64,000 bases of DNA from Balanoglossus misakiensis (taxonomy: Eukaryota; Hemichordata), in NCBI GenBank assembly GCA_040954595.2, contig CM082597.2:2480001-2544000 (forward strand), read 5' to 3'. Below the pieces are notes generated by a model. It saw only the letters and a list, made by a program, of their open reading frames with translations. It was not told where the DNA came from and did no database searches. Positions 12,501-26,319 of the stretch are shown here, piece by piece (the stretch's first letter is position 1; the number at the start of each line of letters is the position of its first letter). The translations under genes and the position numbers were made by a program.

Positions 12501-15500
12501 CTGGTTCTTATCAATTACATGCATGGACCGAATTTAAGTACCGACATAGGGCGAGTCATAAAACCCCGCTGAAAGGTCAAAAACATTTAATTATAAAACT
12601 CATAACAATTTGCTAAAGCGTATGTCACGCTAACATCGAAACCTGTCATCTTTTTCTTTGCGTTTAAAAAGTAACAAAGAACTCGACTATCAAAAACGTG
12701 AATATGTTTAGCAGCAATGTCAATGTTCATGCAATATCTTTCTAAGCTAACCATACACATCTATCCAAAATTCAAACATCTTTCATTACTTCAAAAGCAG
12801 TCCAGGCACGTAAAGAGCTGCATGATAACTTCCTAAGGGGGAAACCATAACGGAGCGTTAACACGCTGAATTGGAACTTTAATCAATAATGACAACATTT
12901 GCTTTCATATGCAATTACAGGCAAATCCCTTTAAAGCCAGGTCTTGTAAATGACCGGTTTCTCGAAATCAATAATCTTACCACAGTGCTCTCAGAACGCA
13001 TTGCTTAGCACTGTGTCTCTCTTGACTTCTGTGAGGATTTGAAACATCTACTTGCCCAGCACTCTCTTATTGGGTTTATAAAAGTTGATCACGTATTGCA
13101 CCATGCATTGAGTAATTCATCCTTTTAACCACACGAGCCGTGAAACATGCTAAAAGTACTCAGCTTTGTTAGCTAACGTGACAAATTATTTGAATCAAAA
13201 TAACGTATGTGTGATGTACACTTCTTGTTGGTTTACTAGGTTGTTCCAAGCACTCCCATGCTTCTAAAGTTGTATTCTTGTACGCCTCTGTTTATGAATA
13301 CAAGCAGTAGGATCAGCTAACATAGACAAACTTGCCTTTAATACCATTTCAAGTTTAAAAGCGTTTTTCTGTTTATTTCCAGTTCACATGATGTTAAGTC
13401 AACTGTTCAGTGGTTCAACAAGTTTGCATACGTATTTGGACAACATTGAATACACATGGAGCATGCACGGCATTCATAAGTTCGTGAGTCAATAAACCTT
13501 TCAAGCATCACATGAAAAAGATGACTGCAGCATGAAAAGAACCGGTTGGAGTCGGCTCAAACTGGATTAGTAAATTTACACGGACAATGTCTGACCAATA
13601 TTGAAAAATTGATAAATTGCAAAATCCGAGTGATAAACACAATAAAGTTGATCGACCTACCCTGTGGCATACACCTGACACAGCCTGATACGCCTGCAAC
13701 ATCTGAAAGCAATATTTGGTCGAAACCTAGCAACAACAGCGTTTATCAAGCAAAAAAATATTCTGGGTATGACATAGCTTAATGAAAGTCTCATTAATCG
13801 GGGCTCATTTCTTCTGGGGTTACTCAGGCGTAAAGATTTAATATGAATTTGCAATTTATGGATAAAATGACCTGCCGCGACCTTTTGCATACTCTTTATG
13901 CGGATAGATATTTATTATAAAGTATCAATGAACCACCACAGGTATACTAGCTCCCGTTTTAGGCATGGACAGCCAGGAATAAAGGACAATTAAAGTAAAT
14001 TTACATCACAAACACGTTCGTGTTTGGTAAATTACGTTTGATGATTATGATCGTTTATAATAGTGGAAGATTAATATTGAATCCATACTTCGCGATGTGG
14101 TATACAATCTATCCGGAGTAAATTAATTAATAAGTGGTGATAGATTAATGATTTTTATCTAAACATATATATCTTTCATCATGACAGAATAATTACTCAA
14201 GTTTAATCGTGAATGAATTTTTAATCTGCAGAGTGAATTATGGTCTCGTAATAAATTATGATGCATTAGACTTTGACAGTGTGACATATATTTTGAAAGC
14301 TGGTATTATCAAAACGTTAACCGCCAGCGAGTTAGATGGCAACAACCTAAGTGGACGTCCGTTCTCAGTATCTATGTGGTATGAAGGCAACACTCATTGC
14401 TAAGAATGCCAATCAGGAAGATTGACAAACCCAATGCTGTAATCTTACTTTCTGGACGTTGGTCAGTAATTGTGTTTTAATTGTATGCCATGTCAAAGCC
14501 ATGATTAAGCAAACAGGACAGGCGAGAATAAGAAAAAACTCAAGGGATTTCGAAATTACAATCTACTCACGGCAGTCCTTCGAGGTTGCCCTCTTTGTAC
14601 TTGGGGAAAATACAAATTACATTTACTTGACCTTGAATTCGGAATGTAAAACTTGGTTAACCTTAATTTGTCGTTTGTCAAAAGTGGGTATCATTGAGTA
14701 CGATGAAATTTGTCAAACTATACTTCTTTGGAAAGTTCACTAGAATAACATGAAATGCTTGTTATATTAAGTAAATTTACTTGAAATTAAGGACAATCAT
14801 TCTTTCATACATCGAATATAATTAGTTTAATTTGTCTCAATGAAGTTGAATTCGATTTCATGATTTAGTTAACAGGGAGATGAACTCTATGCTACATTTG
14901 TCAGTCAAATCATAGCATGGCAGTACAGTGAGGTGGGACTTTTCCGTCCAACAATGCAACTTTATTTATATAGCTTGACGCAAACATTGCTGTAAAGATA
15001 ATACTTTATTGACAGTTAAATATTTCTCACTCAGGGCTACCACGTAATGATTTTTATGTTATCACTTTATAGGAACGAAAAACTGCCATCTAAAATCTCA
15101 TTTTAATATTATCTGGCATTGATGATATGTACGCTTTATCAGTCTTGACAGTTCTTTTAAAAAGAGTAATTTGGGAACTGACGCCTGGAAGAACTTATTC
15201 GCTATTAACGTCATATCTTTATCACAACCTCACGAAAGGCGCTATCGCTGTGTTTTACAACAAAAAAATGATTGGATTAACGTCATGTAGGGAATTGCCG
15301 AGAGACATACAAGCAATTCATGCTTATAGTCCTAAGTGTCTGACACCTTATTGAAATCATATTAAGTTTTTCTTAAAACTGATTGCTTATAGAAGCTCTT
15401 TCTCATGTGTGTCCTATCTGTCTATTTTTTTCAGACTATGTATCTATGGCAACATAGTGTTATTTCACAGAGATAGTACAATGACGACCAGAAGGCAAGA

Positions 15501-16250
15501 TCGGACTGACATTCAATCAAAAATATGTGCGATGGTACATAAACATATTGATAGTTATAATGACTCAACGTGACAATTTTTCACAAAGGTTGCTTTCTGG
15601 CAATTATTATGAGGTGTGCAACACATTTCACTCGTGTAATGATCTATACTCCCAGTTTCCATGACTCTCTTTGTTAAATATCTGGCTGCGTCAAAGAGAA
15701 GTGCTACAGATGATGGGTTGCCCATGACAACCAGAAAGCAGACACAGTGCGGAAACGTCACATCTAGCAATTCAGTATTTTGGCACTTTATACGCTGTTG
15801 TACACTGAAGTCTAGACTTTCAATTATAAACTGGTTTCAGTTATCATTGATGGAACTACAGTGTTAAAAGAAAATGTGTAGTTGTTTGACTGTGCCAAAC
15901 CTACACAAACCACTTATGTAATCAAGTATCTATCAGTAGATGGTTCTGCTTTTCATAACGTCTACATAGAATGAGGGTTGAAGAATGGAGTATTCAGCAA
16001 TGTATAAAATAGCTCTGCAGTCACTATGATACCTTAAAAACTTTCCAGCAGCACATTGCATTAACAGGGAAATTCAGAGGTAGCCTAATACGCGCGGTGC
16101 GTCTCTTTCAATTTAGACACTGCCAGCAATAAATCTAGATAGTTCCCCAGACACTGCAGATGTGCCAAGTGAGCTCATTAAACGCGTAAAATTCATATAT
16201 TGAAATCATTTTCACGGAACTCTGATTACTGTTTGATTCCCCTGTACCCG
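9600..16250. other. Intergenic, no gene recognised
   Basis: ORFs up to 129 codons (for example 10748-11137) have composition typical of translated non-coding DNA and no recognisable motif. The only clear structure is the hairpin at 13998-14033. Confidence 0.6.
13998..14033. repeat. Interrupted inverted repeat (hairpin)
   Basis: AATTTAC and CAAACACG pair with CGTGTTTG and GTAAATT around a 2-base loop, with a 4-base bulge (ATCA) on the left arm: 15 paired bases in all. The function is unknown; it could be the core of a decayed MITE. Confidence 0.5.
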
Positions 16251-16253
16251 CAG

Positions 16254-16483
16254 GTGATGTTTTTTATGACCAAGACGGCATTAATGTCACATTTAAATGC
16301 AGTCTGCGCAGAGATTGCCACAATTTTGTTAATTGGACTGGTCCTTACGTGGCTCTTGAGAAGTATACGCATGAATATTATCAGGGCAAGGTTAGAATTC
16401 AGATACAGAGTCTACACAAACTGCATATAAGTTATTTGTGATGTGAATATGAAAGATGGAATGCAACAGTTACTGTATTAGTT
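16254..16483 (+). pseudogene. Decayed immunoglobulin-domain exon
   Basis: A pyrimidine-rich acceptor (CCCCTGTACCCGCAG, ending 16253) precedes a frame that reads like an Ig V/C2 domain: NVTFKCSL (B strand with Cys), FVNWTGP (C strand with the core Trp), GKVRIQI (D strand), then CEYERWNATVTVLV (F-G strands with the second Cys). Between the D and F strands the usual DxGxYxC segment is shortened, and an in-frame TGA lies just before the second Cys. The frame then enters a C-tract with no splice donor. No neighbouring Ig exon, signal peptide or transmembrane exon was found. I read it as a relic of a receptor or adhesion-protein exon; homology is judged by eye. Confidence 0.45.
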
Positions 16484-16486
16484 TGT

Positions 16487-16508
16487 CCCCCCCCCCCACA
16501 CACACACA
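16487..16508. repeat. C-tract followed by (CA)n
   Basis: A homopolymer run of C passes directly into a CA dinucleotide run. It abuts the 3' end of the Ig relic. Confidence 0.8.
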
Positions 16509-16509
16509 C

Positions 16510-19500
16510 GGAGTGATATGGCAAACTTAATTAAGGTATCATAAAGTGTTGTTTAATGCAATAACTAAAAAAAAAAGCTTTCATTGGGAAAAGCTCAGAT
16601 CAATGTGTCAGCTGGTGAAGATATGCATGCATCTCTCAATGTCTAAATTATGAAGATGTGGACATTTAAAACAAACCAAATAGTTTTAAATGTTGCAGTG
16701 ACCAAGTTATGGGATAAAACCATGTTGTGGGTTGAAATCAAAGAATATCAGAGGAAATGTAAGATAATATAAGGTCAACAAACTGCAGCTTATGAACTTT
16801 GGCCATTAGTTGACAGGGATGTGTTCGCAAGAGGTTACCATGGCAAGGTTGGATAAACATGTCATTGTATACATATGACATATTCATGCAAATGCAAACG
16901 CTAAACGGAAACGCGATGTATGGGATACACATTTATTGTAAAAGCGTATTCAGCTGGTGACATAACTTTAATCTTATTAGTAATAGATGGCAAGGGATTA
17001 TATTCTTCATTTCTAAACCCATCGGATCGTAAAATGTTGCATTCAACACAGCAGTCGATTTATGACATGTCATATATTTCAAACTGATCTCAAAGACCCT
17101 GTGTTTACTCTCATGTACTACACTATACTCATGAGATTAATACACTTTCATAGGTCGTTACTATGTTCAAGCTAAGATGACCTACATGTAGTTATTACTA
17201 AGGAAATATAGGTATCAATTGAAATATTGCAAAATGCAGAATGGTTCAACTACGGTACATTGAACTGTAACTGATACAAACACAAGATGCATCGATGCAT
17301 TGCACTGTACTGTATATACGCTGCACAGAATCATGTACCCAATCACTGAAAATCCTTTGCCAGCCTTCTCATGATCCCCATTAGAATTTTATGGAGATTA
17401 CACTTTTCATCTGAGAATGAAGTGCAGTCCTTCAGTTTAGAGCCCTGTTACAAATTTCACACGAAAACCTGCATGGGAAAAAACAATTACACAACCTTTC
17501 TCGTCAATCTCAATGAAAGCTAATGGTATAGGTTGGTTTGCAGCCTGAGTGTTTCACTGAATGAATTCGCAGAAATTTATCAACTCAGTTCTGAGAATGT
17601 TCTGAGAAAGGTGCTACAAGTATCGGTTCTTATCAACAGGGTGATAATTCATATGTCAATCTGATCCATAATAAAAGCATTGCATATTATCTCAACACTA
17701 CCTACAAGCTTTTCTGATATCATACAGACACAACATCTAGACATCTATATGAAACATCTACACAGGGTGTAACCTTATATGTGTTCAATCTTGTTATACT
17801 GTGTACCGCACCCTGGTGTTACTGAACTAATGAAACAGACAGTGACAATACTTTAATTCCCCTCTTGATATTCTTAAACATACTTGCAGAATGCTTTCTA
17901 TTCAATCTGAGCTTTTTCTTATCATTGTATTTCTCTAGGCAACATGTCTGAGTTCAGTTTACACTGTTCCGGGCAGGACATTTCTCTGACATCTCCACAA
18001 ATTAATAACGCCTACGGACCATCATCACTAAGTATCTAGCTGCGCCAGACAAATATGTCATCAATCTTATCAGACAGGCAAACGTTGGGAGCTTACATTA
18101 TACTGTAGTTTCTTTCACCAAGGTGTTGGATGTAAACACTGAATACTAGGCAAATTGGAATGCAAAATTGCAGTGGCCGCATATTTACCTTACAAGTCAA
18201 GATCTAGCCAACAACAGATTTTCACAGGATGGCATAAAGTGCGCCACCGAATGATATTATATGCCCATTTAACCATATATGGATATTTATAAATTAAGCA
18301 TGATTGTACACCTTTAATAAAACAAGAATACTCGGCCCAAACCACAAGCTTCTGTGAATACAAGAATGAGCCCAATAATAACAAGAACACTTATGCCACT
18401 GATAACAACTCTAGAACTCCACTTGTGTCAAACAAATTGCTACTACACAGCTAGTCATTCTAAATTATGCAACCGCAACCTATTACCACACTCTGCTCTA
18501 CGTGTCAGACATGACTTATGAGCCAGGTTTCAGTAAGCGAGGATGGTAATCGGTTGGTATGCGTCGCTTTATTAACAGAGCAATATGGTGGTATTAATGG
18601 TCGAATATAGTGATGGTGCAATAAATCAAAAATTATTTTGTTGCCTTCGTCTATATTATTCTAAATATAACCTATGCCCGTGTACATGATATTTCTAGAA
18701 ATGACACTTTCACATGTTCGTACGTTTTATCCTTTCGTCATTCTAACATTGTTCAATTTAATAAAAATGTTGATGGCTTAATACTTTCATCATTTTGAAA
18801 TTTCCCAAAGCCTCGCCGTTTCCAATTATGGATCTACAAACACGACTGACCATGACAGCATGTATAGCAAGAACATTCCACTTTTCTAATAAAAAGATAT
18901 TCACACTCCTCGTGAACAGGAAAATACTAATGTCCAATGCAAGCATATTTCTGTGTATGAAATGAATGGATAAATATTATAAAAATAAACTTACTCTGAA
19001 AAAGGTCATCTAATACTGTAACCTTGTCCAATTATTTCCAGCTGCTGTCAGTCTTTTTTGCATAGTAAGATGGTAAACCCCAAACAAACTAAATTAACAT
19101 AACTGAATGGATCTTCGTTAACGACAGCCTGAAATTCACTCGCGTCATCTAGTTGAATTCAGTCAGCAGCATGAGGGGAAATGAAGTAACTGAAACACGC
19201 AGTGCGATGTGCAACATACAGGAACATAGAGTATGCTTGTAATGAATATTCTCCAAGGCTTTTTCAAACTGCACAACGTGTGCCTGATAAGGAAATGGAA
19301 ACATGGCTTGGTAATTACAATGATTTACACTGCGGCAACCAATCTGGCGTAGACATGTCCATTAGAAACGACTCTTTATGTTATCCATACCAAACAGCCA
19401 CCGCCCCCGCAGGCTCGCGCCACATCGTGCACGAGCGTCATGACCTAACAAGAAAAACTCCTTACTGTAACCTACAGGTACGGCTGGAGTTGGACTAAAA

Positions 19501-20970
19501 TGATTAAGCCAAAATCTAAATAATGTACACGTTTTGTTTCTGCATGGTTCATGAGTATAAAGCTAGAGACAAATTTACGTTTTCATAAAACATGTTCAGA
19601 GACTTTGATATAGCATTTATATGAATTTTTCAAATCAAGTTAGTAGCTGAGGAAACATCATTATCGCAAGAGTATTGATAATGGCCATTAGAATTCCACA
19701 TTCTCTCATTTAAAATCCTTAAAGGTTTGGATCTCTATCAGGTTGTATTCGCAAGAGTAATATTGAATATACCATTAACATCACAAACTGTGAACTCGTC
19801 TTATTCGAGAAGGATGAGAATCTTAGTCGCACGAATGTTAGTGCTCGTGCTTCTTCTTAACTAAATCAATGGGGATTCAAAGACGTCAAACAGGGCATTG
19901 CATTACACGCTGAGTTTTACGTAAAACCTTTTTGATGGAATACTTCTGAGGTAATTATCCACAAGGGCTAGGAATCGAACATACTCAGAACTGACGTAAT
20001 CTTTCTTTTTGAAACACCACGCTTCAAGGGGAAAAGTCACTCACCTCTGACATTTTCAGTTTGATTTAGTTACGTGCGCTGAAATATGCTCAATGATTCT
20101 AAAACTAAATTGATATCCTGCAGTTGCAGAACATGTGAAAACTATCATAAACTTCTCCACTACAACAGTACAAGCCAAAATAGCAGAAATATAGCGTAAG
20201 TTAACATGAGCAGTATACAGTATTACAATAGTTATTTACACAAAATGTTGCCATGCATACTAAACCAATTAACAATTTCCCCTAAAAACTACGGCTATCG
20301 TCCCTTCAGGTGAAACTATTTATTAAAGGCACACTTGACCAGAAATAAATACTTCCAAACACACAACATATTATCTCTTAGTAACGGAATTACACGGAGG
20401 GGCTCTTAGCAACAGCACATCATACTGACGCCACGCTCGTGGCAAGTTCAGCGTAATCACGTTAACAGGGCGGAATTAATCTTCTCGGTTGCCGAGAAAT
20501 GAATCTGTTTGCTTGTTTTGCCTCAGGTTTGTAAGCGGTATAATTTACAAAATACCACGATCAAATTTCAATACTGTACGCCAGTCATAAGCAGTGTTTT
20601 CTATATTAAGGGCACAAAGCGAGAGGCAATAAATCCCTTTTTATGTGTGAGGAGAAAAGTGAAACATAGAGATTCTAAGCATATCGACGTTCATAATAAG
20701 CAACTCATACACACTACGCTTCTGTTCTTCAGAGGACAAATGCCTGATGTTTGTTCCATACAAATCCAGTGGGTGTTGTATGCAGTATGACTATGAGCCA
20801 AACAATTACTTCGTCGAGTGGTCTGCACTTTGTTGCAATGACCAGTAGCGGGCGCTGTTTCTTCTTCTTCTTCATAAAAGTTGACATCCCATACTACTTT
20901 CGACAATAGCGGGCGCTATAACAGAAAACTAGGAATACTATTCCAGAATTCCAGAATCTATTCAATCAAG
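16510..20970. other. Intergenic, no gene recognised
   Basis: Nothing coding seen. A 14-base perfect palindrome, ATGCATCGATGCAT, lies at about 17287-17300. ORFs such as 19202-19498 lack domain motifs. The 11-mer TAGCGGGCGCT occurs twice near 20846-20918, about 60 bases apart, flanking a CTT run. Confidence 0.55.
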
Positions 20971-20976
20971 GATACA

Positions 20977-21182
20977 CTGCCCTAGTTATGTAAACCAATT
21001 TCTACAACACCCCAAAACACAGATTAGTCAGATTACGTTCACAAGTGTATACGATTGCCATAACCTGTCTAATTCCTGTCCTAGTTACATGAAACGATTT
21101 CTTCAAAAGCCCCAAAAGATTAGACAGATGACATTTGCAAGTGAATCATATATACAATTGCCATAACCTATATAATCCCTCA
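20977..21182. repeat. Diverged tandem duplication, unit about 99 bp
   Basis: Two adjacent copies share CCTAGTTA, AAACNATTTCT, CCCCAAAA, ATTAG and ATTGCCATAACCT in the same order at an offset of 99 bases. Non-coding. Confidence 0.7.
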
Positions 21183-21189
21183 AATCTAT

Positions 21190-24100
21190 GTCTTGTTTTG
21201 TGTACAACCTACGTCGGCCTCTTTCATGTCGATAAAGATTGTAGTCACTTCTCGCAGAAGCATGTGATTATCGCACCAACAATAACCCAAGAAAGAGATT
21301 ATTCACTTTGCATTCACACGATGATAAAGCATACATAAAACACACATCTGCGAACACTAATCTGACAAAATTCTTGAATATCCATTGCTCTTGTTTGCGG
21401 CTACATGTCAGTGTCTCTCAATGATCCAAACTTGGCTACCTAAACACGTTCTTGTTCAACAATCACCGACTGTATAGGTTACCTGATATGCACGCACCAA
21501 TCTATAAACCCATCTAGTAATACCATCAATGTCACTTGATAGTTGAGCAACTGTCGGCACGGAGGTGAAATCTCTTTGAGTAATACAACTCCTCCATCTT
21601 TTGGTTTTATATCCTTTCAGGCCTGATGTAACTCAGTTCCTAAGGCCGGTTTTCCAGACTATTAAATTACTAGACACCTTAAAATCAAAGACTAAGTGTG
21701 GTAATGGTGATTGTTGTTACTCTTTGGAGTGTGACAGATGAACAAGAAAGGTGAAGATAGCTATCACCGTTAAAATCTTAAGTGAACAATGCATTCTGTC
21801 GCTGACCCATAGGTTAATCCACCAGAACACTCAAAAGATTGCCTTTTTTTCAATATGTGCATGCCTGAACACGTTTCATGGGGTATATGTTTGTCCACTA
21901 AGAAGTTGCTTTGTAAGCCAATGAATGGCTTAAAGTTAAGTTATATATTTATTTAGTTTAGTTGTCCATGGAACAGAATAAGGGAGGACATCACTACTAC
22001 ATATGGATTTAATCACAGGTAAACACAAATGTTTACAGTTGTTAATAGCCCATCATTGATCTCAATACTAAAGTCACAAGACTTTCATTGGAACAAATGA
22101 TCTTTACAGTATATGTTATCTACAGTGTGTAAAAGATAATTCAGTCAAGCCTAATTCAGACTATACTCGATGCTCGGTCTGACCTTTCGACACTGCAATA
22201 TTTAAAATGAGTAGTTTGAACCGGTGTCTGGGGAAATTGCTTGGTTTGTTGCTGCGGGAGAAATCTACTGAACAACTTAGCCTCTGGTCCACCAACGACT
22301 GATAATTGGGAGCAGCATCCTGATTTACAAGTTCCGCCGAGGGGAAAATTTGTTGACGGAGGAAATTCTCGTTCATTGATATGACTGACCGTCAAAAGCA
22401 GCACCCTTGGGAATATATGAAGTCAAGGTAACCACAATTAACGTCAACCCCATGATGACTTATCATATCATAATACCAAACCATTCACCCAATTAATATT
22501 TATGGAGGTAGTTTGATCGAGGAAATCACTTGCCACCAACCAGCAGAATTTTTTTTTCTTTGACGGTGTGGAATTGTATAGATAACGCATGCGCAAAGCA
22601 TAAAAGCTGCAAACCACTTGAGGATGAAAACCAATTTCAGCACAGCTGGAATCATATACCTGTGCTCACGTTGAGTGTCTCCAAAAGCCAGTTTTCAATT
22701 TCAAACCGTTATATATATTGCACTTATAATGAGATCGTTGAAAGCCTTCGTTAATCAGGTTCAGGATATTTGAAAATCACCCACAGCAAGATCAGTCTAT
22801 TATTGAAATTTTAGTATGGCAGTAATAAGGTGTACTGAGGAAAGAGGTTCATAATCTGTTATAAACATGTTTTCGTCACATCATCCTCTCCTGGTTTTGA
22901 ACCGTATACTTTTGTGGACGTCAACCTCGGCTATTGGTCACATTAACTAGGTTAATAACAAAAGACAACATGCGTGACATGCGCTCTGTTTTTGGCAAAA
23001 ACATTTTTATCCCTCTGGAGTAAATATATGTTCCTGTTAGCAATTTCCGCCTAGCGGGTATTGAGTGACAAAACGATTGTTTTCAATGTTTTACCTATTG
23101 GCAGAAGCATATTTGTTTTTGCTGTTACTGCATTTCAACCCATTGTTACACCAAACAGAAAAGAAACCGTAGATGACCTGGCGGCACGAATTCAAAGTTT
23201 CTTTCTTAGTTTCCTTTGAGAAACACCGCGCTATCACGTTGATTCCCTGAGCGTCTTGAACACGAGGGACTTCATTGCATCATGCTTATTTGTTGCACAT
23301 AAATGTGTTCACAAAATGGAACGACAGAAAGAAAAAAAAAACGTTTGATGTCCTGAAAGGTTTTAATCAGGTTTCCTGTGAAATCGTGCGAAAATGAAAT
23401 GAAATTCTGTAATCCATTATATGTGGCATCTCTTGTGTACAGTCGGTGCAAAGCAAAAGAAAAAAATCTATTAATTTTGTACAAACACACAGATACCATA
23501 AACGTGAGGTATCTAAAATGGCCAAGGGTTCATCTCAGTAATATATTGAGGTGTTTTTTTATTTGTGCACGATGCTGATCAACAATACCATTGCTAACTG
23601 TGTTTAATGTGGTATTTTTCTCAGTAAAGAACATCAGTTTATGAAAAATATGTATCTTGTGAGAACTTATAGCTATTCACCATCTGAACTATGTGACCTA
23701 GCTTAGCATTTATATCCCAACTTGTGAGATAACCGTGTTAACCATCTTCAGACTGCTCTTAGCACGTACATCATCTCATAGGGAAATGGCAGATGTTTCT
23801 TCTAGATATACGTAATCAGCTTTACTACTATGATTTCTGTTACAGAAAATTTTATAAAGGTCTAATTCTATACAATACCAAAAAGATCATATGTATTTTA
23901 GCTTTTGGCCATCGTCAAATGTATTGACCTTTTCTGGCCTTTAATCTGGAAAGGTAATTGAAAGGTTCTTGTGAGTATCATTAAATATTAACAGTATCAT
24001 TTCTTGTCACTAGGACTGTTTTCCCAACTCAAAATCTCCTCCATTTTGACAGCCAACAAAATATTGACTGCAAATATAGAGCATATTATTTGCTAACCAG

Positions 24101-24255
24101 TTTACATCTTGATAACCTCCTATCATTGTAATACGATCAGTGTACGGTACATAGCTCGTAGACGGAACCAAGATGATAACATAGGGTCATTCGGTCATGC
24201 GTCGCGTTAGACACTTTTATCCTTCGGCCATTATAACAACAACGCAGCGGGAAAC
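21190..24255. other. Intergenic, no gene recognised
   Basis: No coding exon recognised on either strand. The overlapping minus-strand ORFs at 22156-22404 have non-ATG starts or no motif. Confidence 0.55.
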
Positions 24256-24261
24256 AGTCTA

Positions 24262-24660
24262 CTGCGGATATCATTAATTCATCTCTTGCATTCCCGACCG
24301 TTGGCGACCCTGGAATCTGCCGATTTTCGTTTCAATATCTCCGATGCTGGAAGGTGCATTTTGGAAGAACATTTCCTGTTCAAAGCATTTTGACAACGGT
24401 ATCTCGTGTTGTCTTCTCATGTTTCATTTGTTTGTTAAACATGTATACCTGAAGAAATTTGGCCTAGTCTGACATCAATGTTTCCACGGCGGAAATGATT
24501 TATTCATCTCCCGCATTCCCAACGGTTGACAACCCTGGGATTTTTGTTTCAATATTTCTGATGCTTGAAGGGCATTTCCTTTCAAAGCATTTTGACAAAG
24601 TTAGCTCAAGTTTCCTTACCTTGTTTCATTCCGTTGTTGAGCATGTACACCTGAAGCATA
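24262..24660. repeat. Diverged tandem duplication, unit about 225 bp
   Basis: Copy 1 (24262-24486) and copy 2 (24487-24660) share ATTCATCTC, GCATTCCC, CGGTTG, ACCCTGG, TTTCAATAT, AAAGCATTTTGACAA and ATGTNNACCTGAAG in the same order. Indels and substitutions show it is old. Confidence 0.7.
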
Positions 24661-25397
24661 ACTCAAAATTTTCTTTTTTTGCAACTGAACTTATTTGAAT
24701 GAACATTCGTACTGCTGGCTGTTGGTACAAATGTGCTGCGAGGTACATACAACAAAATGAGTCCTTTACTTTGACCGATTCGCAAAATGATACTGATCAA
24801 AGTGAAGAATTAATTCAGAAGTAATTTTAATAATTTGTAATTTTTTGGATTATCTGACCTAGATGTGCCACGTCTCAATATATGACCAACTCAACTTATG
24901 TAAGTTAATTAGATACCCCCAATTCATAAAAAATCTCTTACGAACTAGGTTAACTCAACCTATATGAGCCCTGTATATTTTATTGCGTGATTATGTTGAC
25001 AAGATGTCATTTCTGCTTGGACTTGCCAGATTACCAGATGCTGCCAGAGGCTGTCAACGACCATTTATCCCTTGAAGTCATTATCATGACCACAATATCG
25101 TGCAAATGACGTCCAGATCAAACTAGAGAATCCGTTTCATATTCTCTTAAAATCATATCCCATCCCTTTAATACCTTCTTTCATCTGCTATCAGCGTATT
25201 GATTGTTCTTTTTGCTGAAATGACTGGGTGACATTTACTTTGGTTGCCGTAGGCCTGTAAGGGTTGGGGAAGGATCAGCAATTGATAATAACCTATTATG
25301 ACCTTCTATGACCGAACATTGAACATCTGCCGGTTTTCTTAAATATATGTGACCTATTTATGCCTACAAGATGTGCCCCGGGTCCATTTACAAGTTC

Positions 25398-25562
25398 CTG
25401 TTAAGTTAACACACGCATGAAGCAATGAGAAGTAAAGTGCCTTGCTCAAGGGCACAACATCACGGTCATGAAGTCACCATCGTCTGATAGAAAGTCCATG
25501 ACAGAATCTCGAACCCATAACCCTCTAATTGCGAGTTCAGTACCCTTCACCACTATACAACA
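25398..25562 (-). mobile_element. tRNA-derived SINE fragment
   Basis: On the minus strand a pol III-like head carries an A-box-like TAGTGGTGAAGGG (about 25541-25557) and a B box GGTTCGAGATTC (about 25504-25515). It is followed by the motif GTGCCCTTGAGCAAGGCACTT, a segment often seen in the bodies and tails of fish and marine-invertebrate SINEs. Target-site duplications were not resolved. Family assignment is from memory of such elements and is approximate. Confidence 0.55.
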
Positions 25563-25944
25563 GTACTTTCACATACAATTTACAAGATAGACATTGACAG
25601 ACATTGATAAGATTTCCATTAGTGGATGCTCTCAACTAAAGGTTGTTCATGTACCAAACCAATTTCATTAGCAGAGAGTTGCTTCTGATAAATTATTAAC
25701 TGACTTAATATTTAGACGAAAATAAGCACTACTGCAATACACCGCCTACGAAAGGTCGACAGTCAGAGATTCTCCAAAAAAAGTTATATAATATATGAGA
25801 AGTTTCCATAATGTTCACAAGGTATATGGTAACTAATACCCTTCCGGTAATTCCTATTCTATTGTAAGGCTGCTCCATTTGCTTCAGTGAACATGCCATG
25901 TGATAACGACCCTAAGATGAAGTGTATACCAGTGTACGAAATAA

Positions 25945-26310
25945 AGCCTGTCCGACAGTCCGAGACTGGTTGTTTTTATGTAGGACTGGTAAAAATAAAA
26001 TGTTACCAGTCCGACAGACAGTTTGAATTTAGCGTGGGAGTTAACCAGTGGTATCATGGCATCTTTTAGACTTTCCTCAGTTCATGTATTGCAAATAAAA
26101 GAAACAATGATGTAAAAGCTTGAAATTTATCAAATCAAAGTAATGTAAAGAGAAAGATGATTCCATCCCATCTTCGATTGTTCACAGATAAGGTAATAGC
26201 TTCTCAGTTGTATTTGATTTACATTTAATTGTAAGGCATAATATCAGGACTGGTAAGTTTTTGGCAGGACTGGCAACTTTTTGAAGTTGCCAGTCCTGGT
26301 GACTGGTTGA
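25945..26310. repeat. Cluster of inverted GGACTGGYAA motifs with two hairpins
   Basis: A 10-bp stem (GGACTGGTAA 25983-25992 with TTACCAGTCC 26003-26012) lies about 280 bases from a near-perfect 15-bp stem with a 4-base loop at 26265-26298 (CAGGACTGGCAACTT paired with AAGTTGCCAGTCCTG). Extra single copies sit at 26247 and 26299. It could be a MITE with subterminal repeats or a protein-binding array. No ORF explains it. Confidence 0.6.
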
Positions 26311-26319
26311 TATTTCCTA

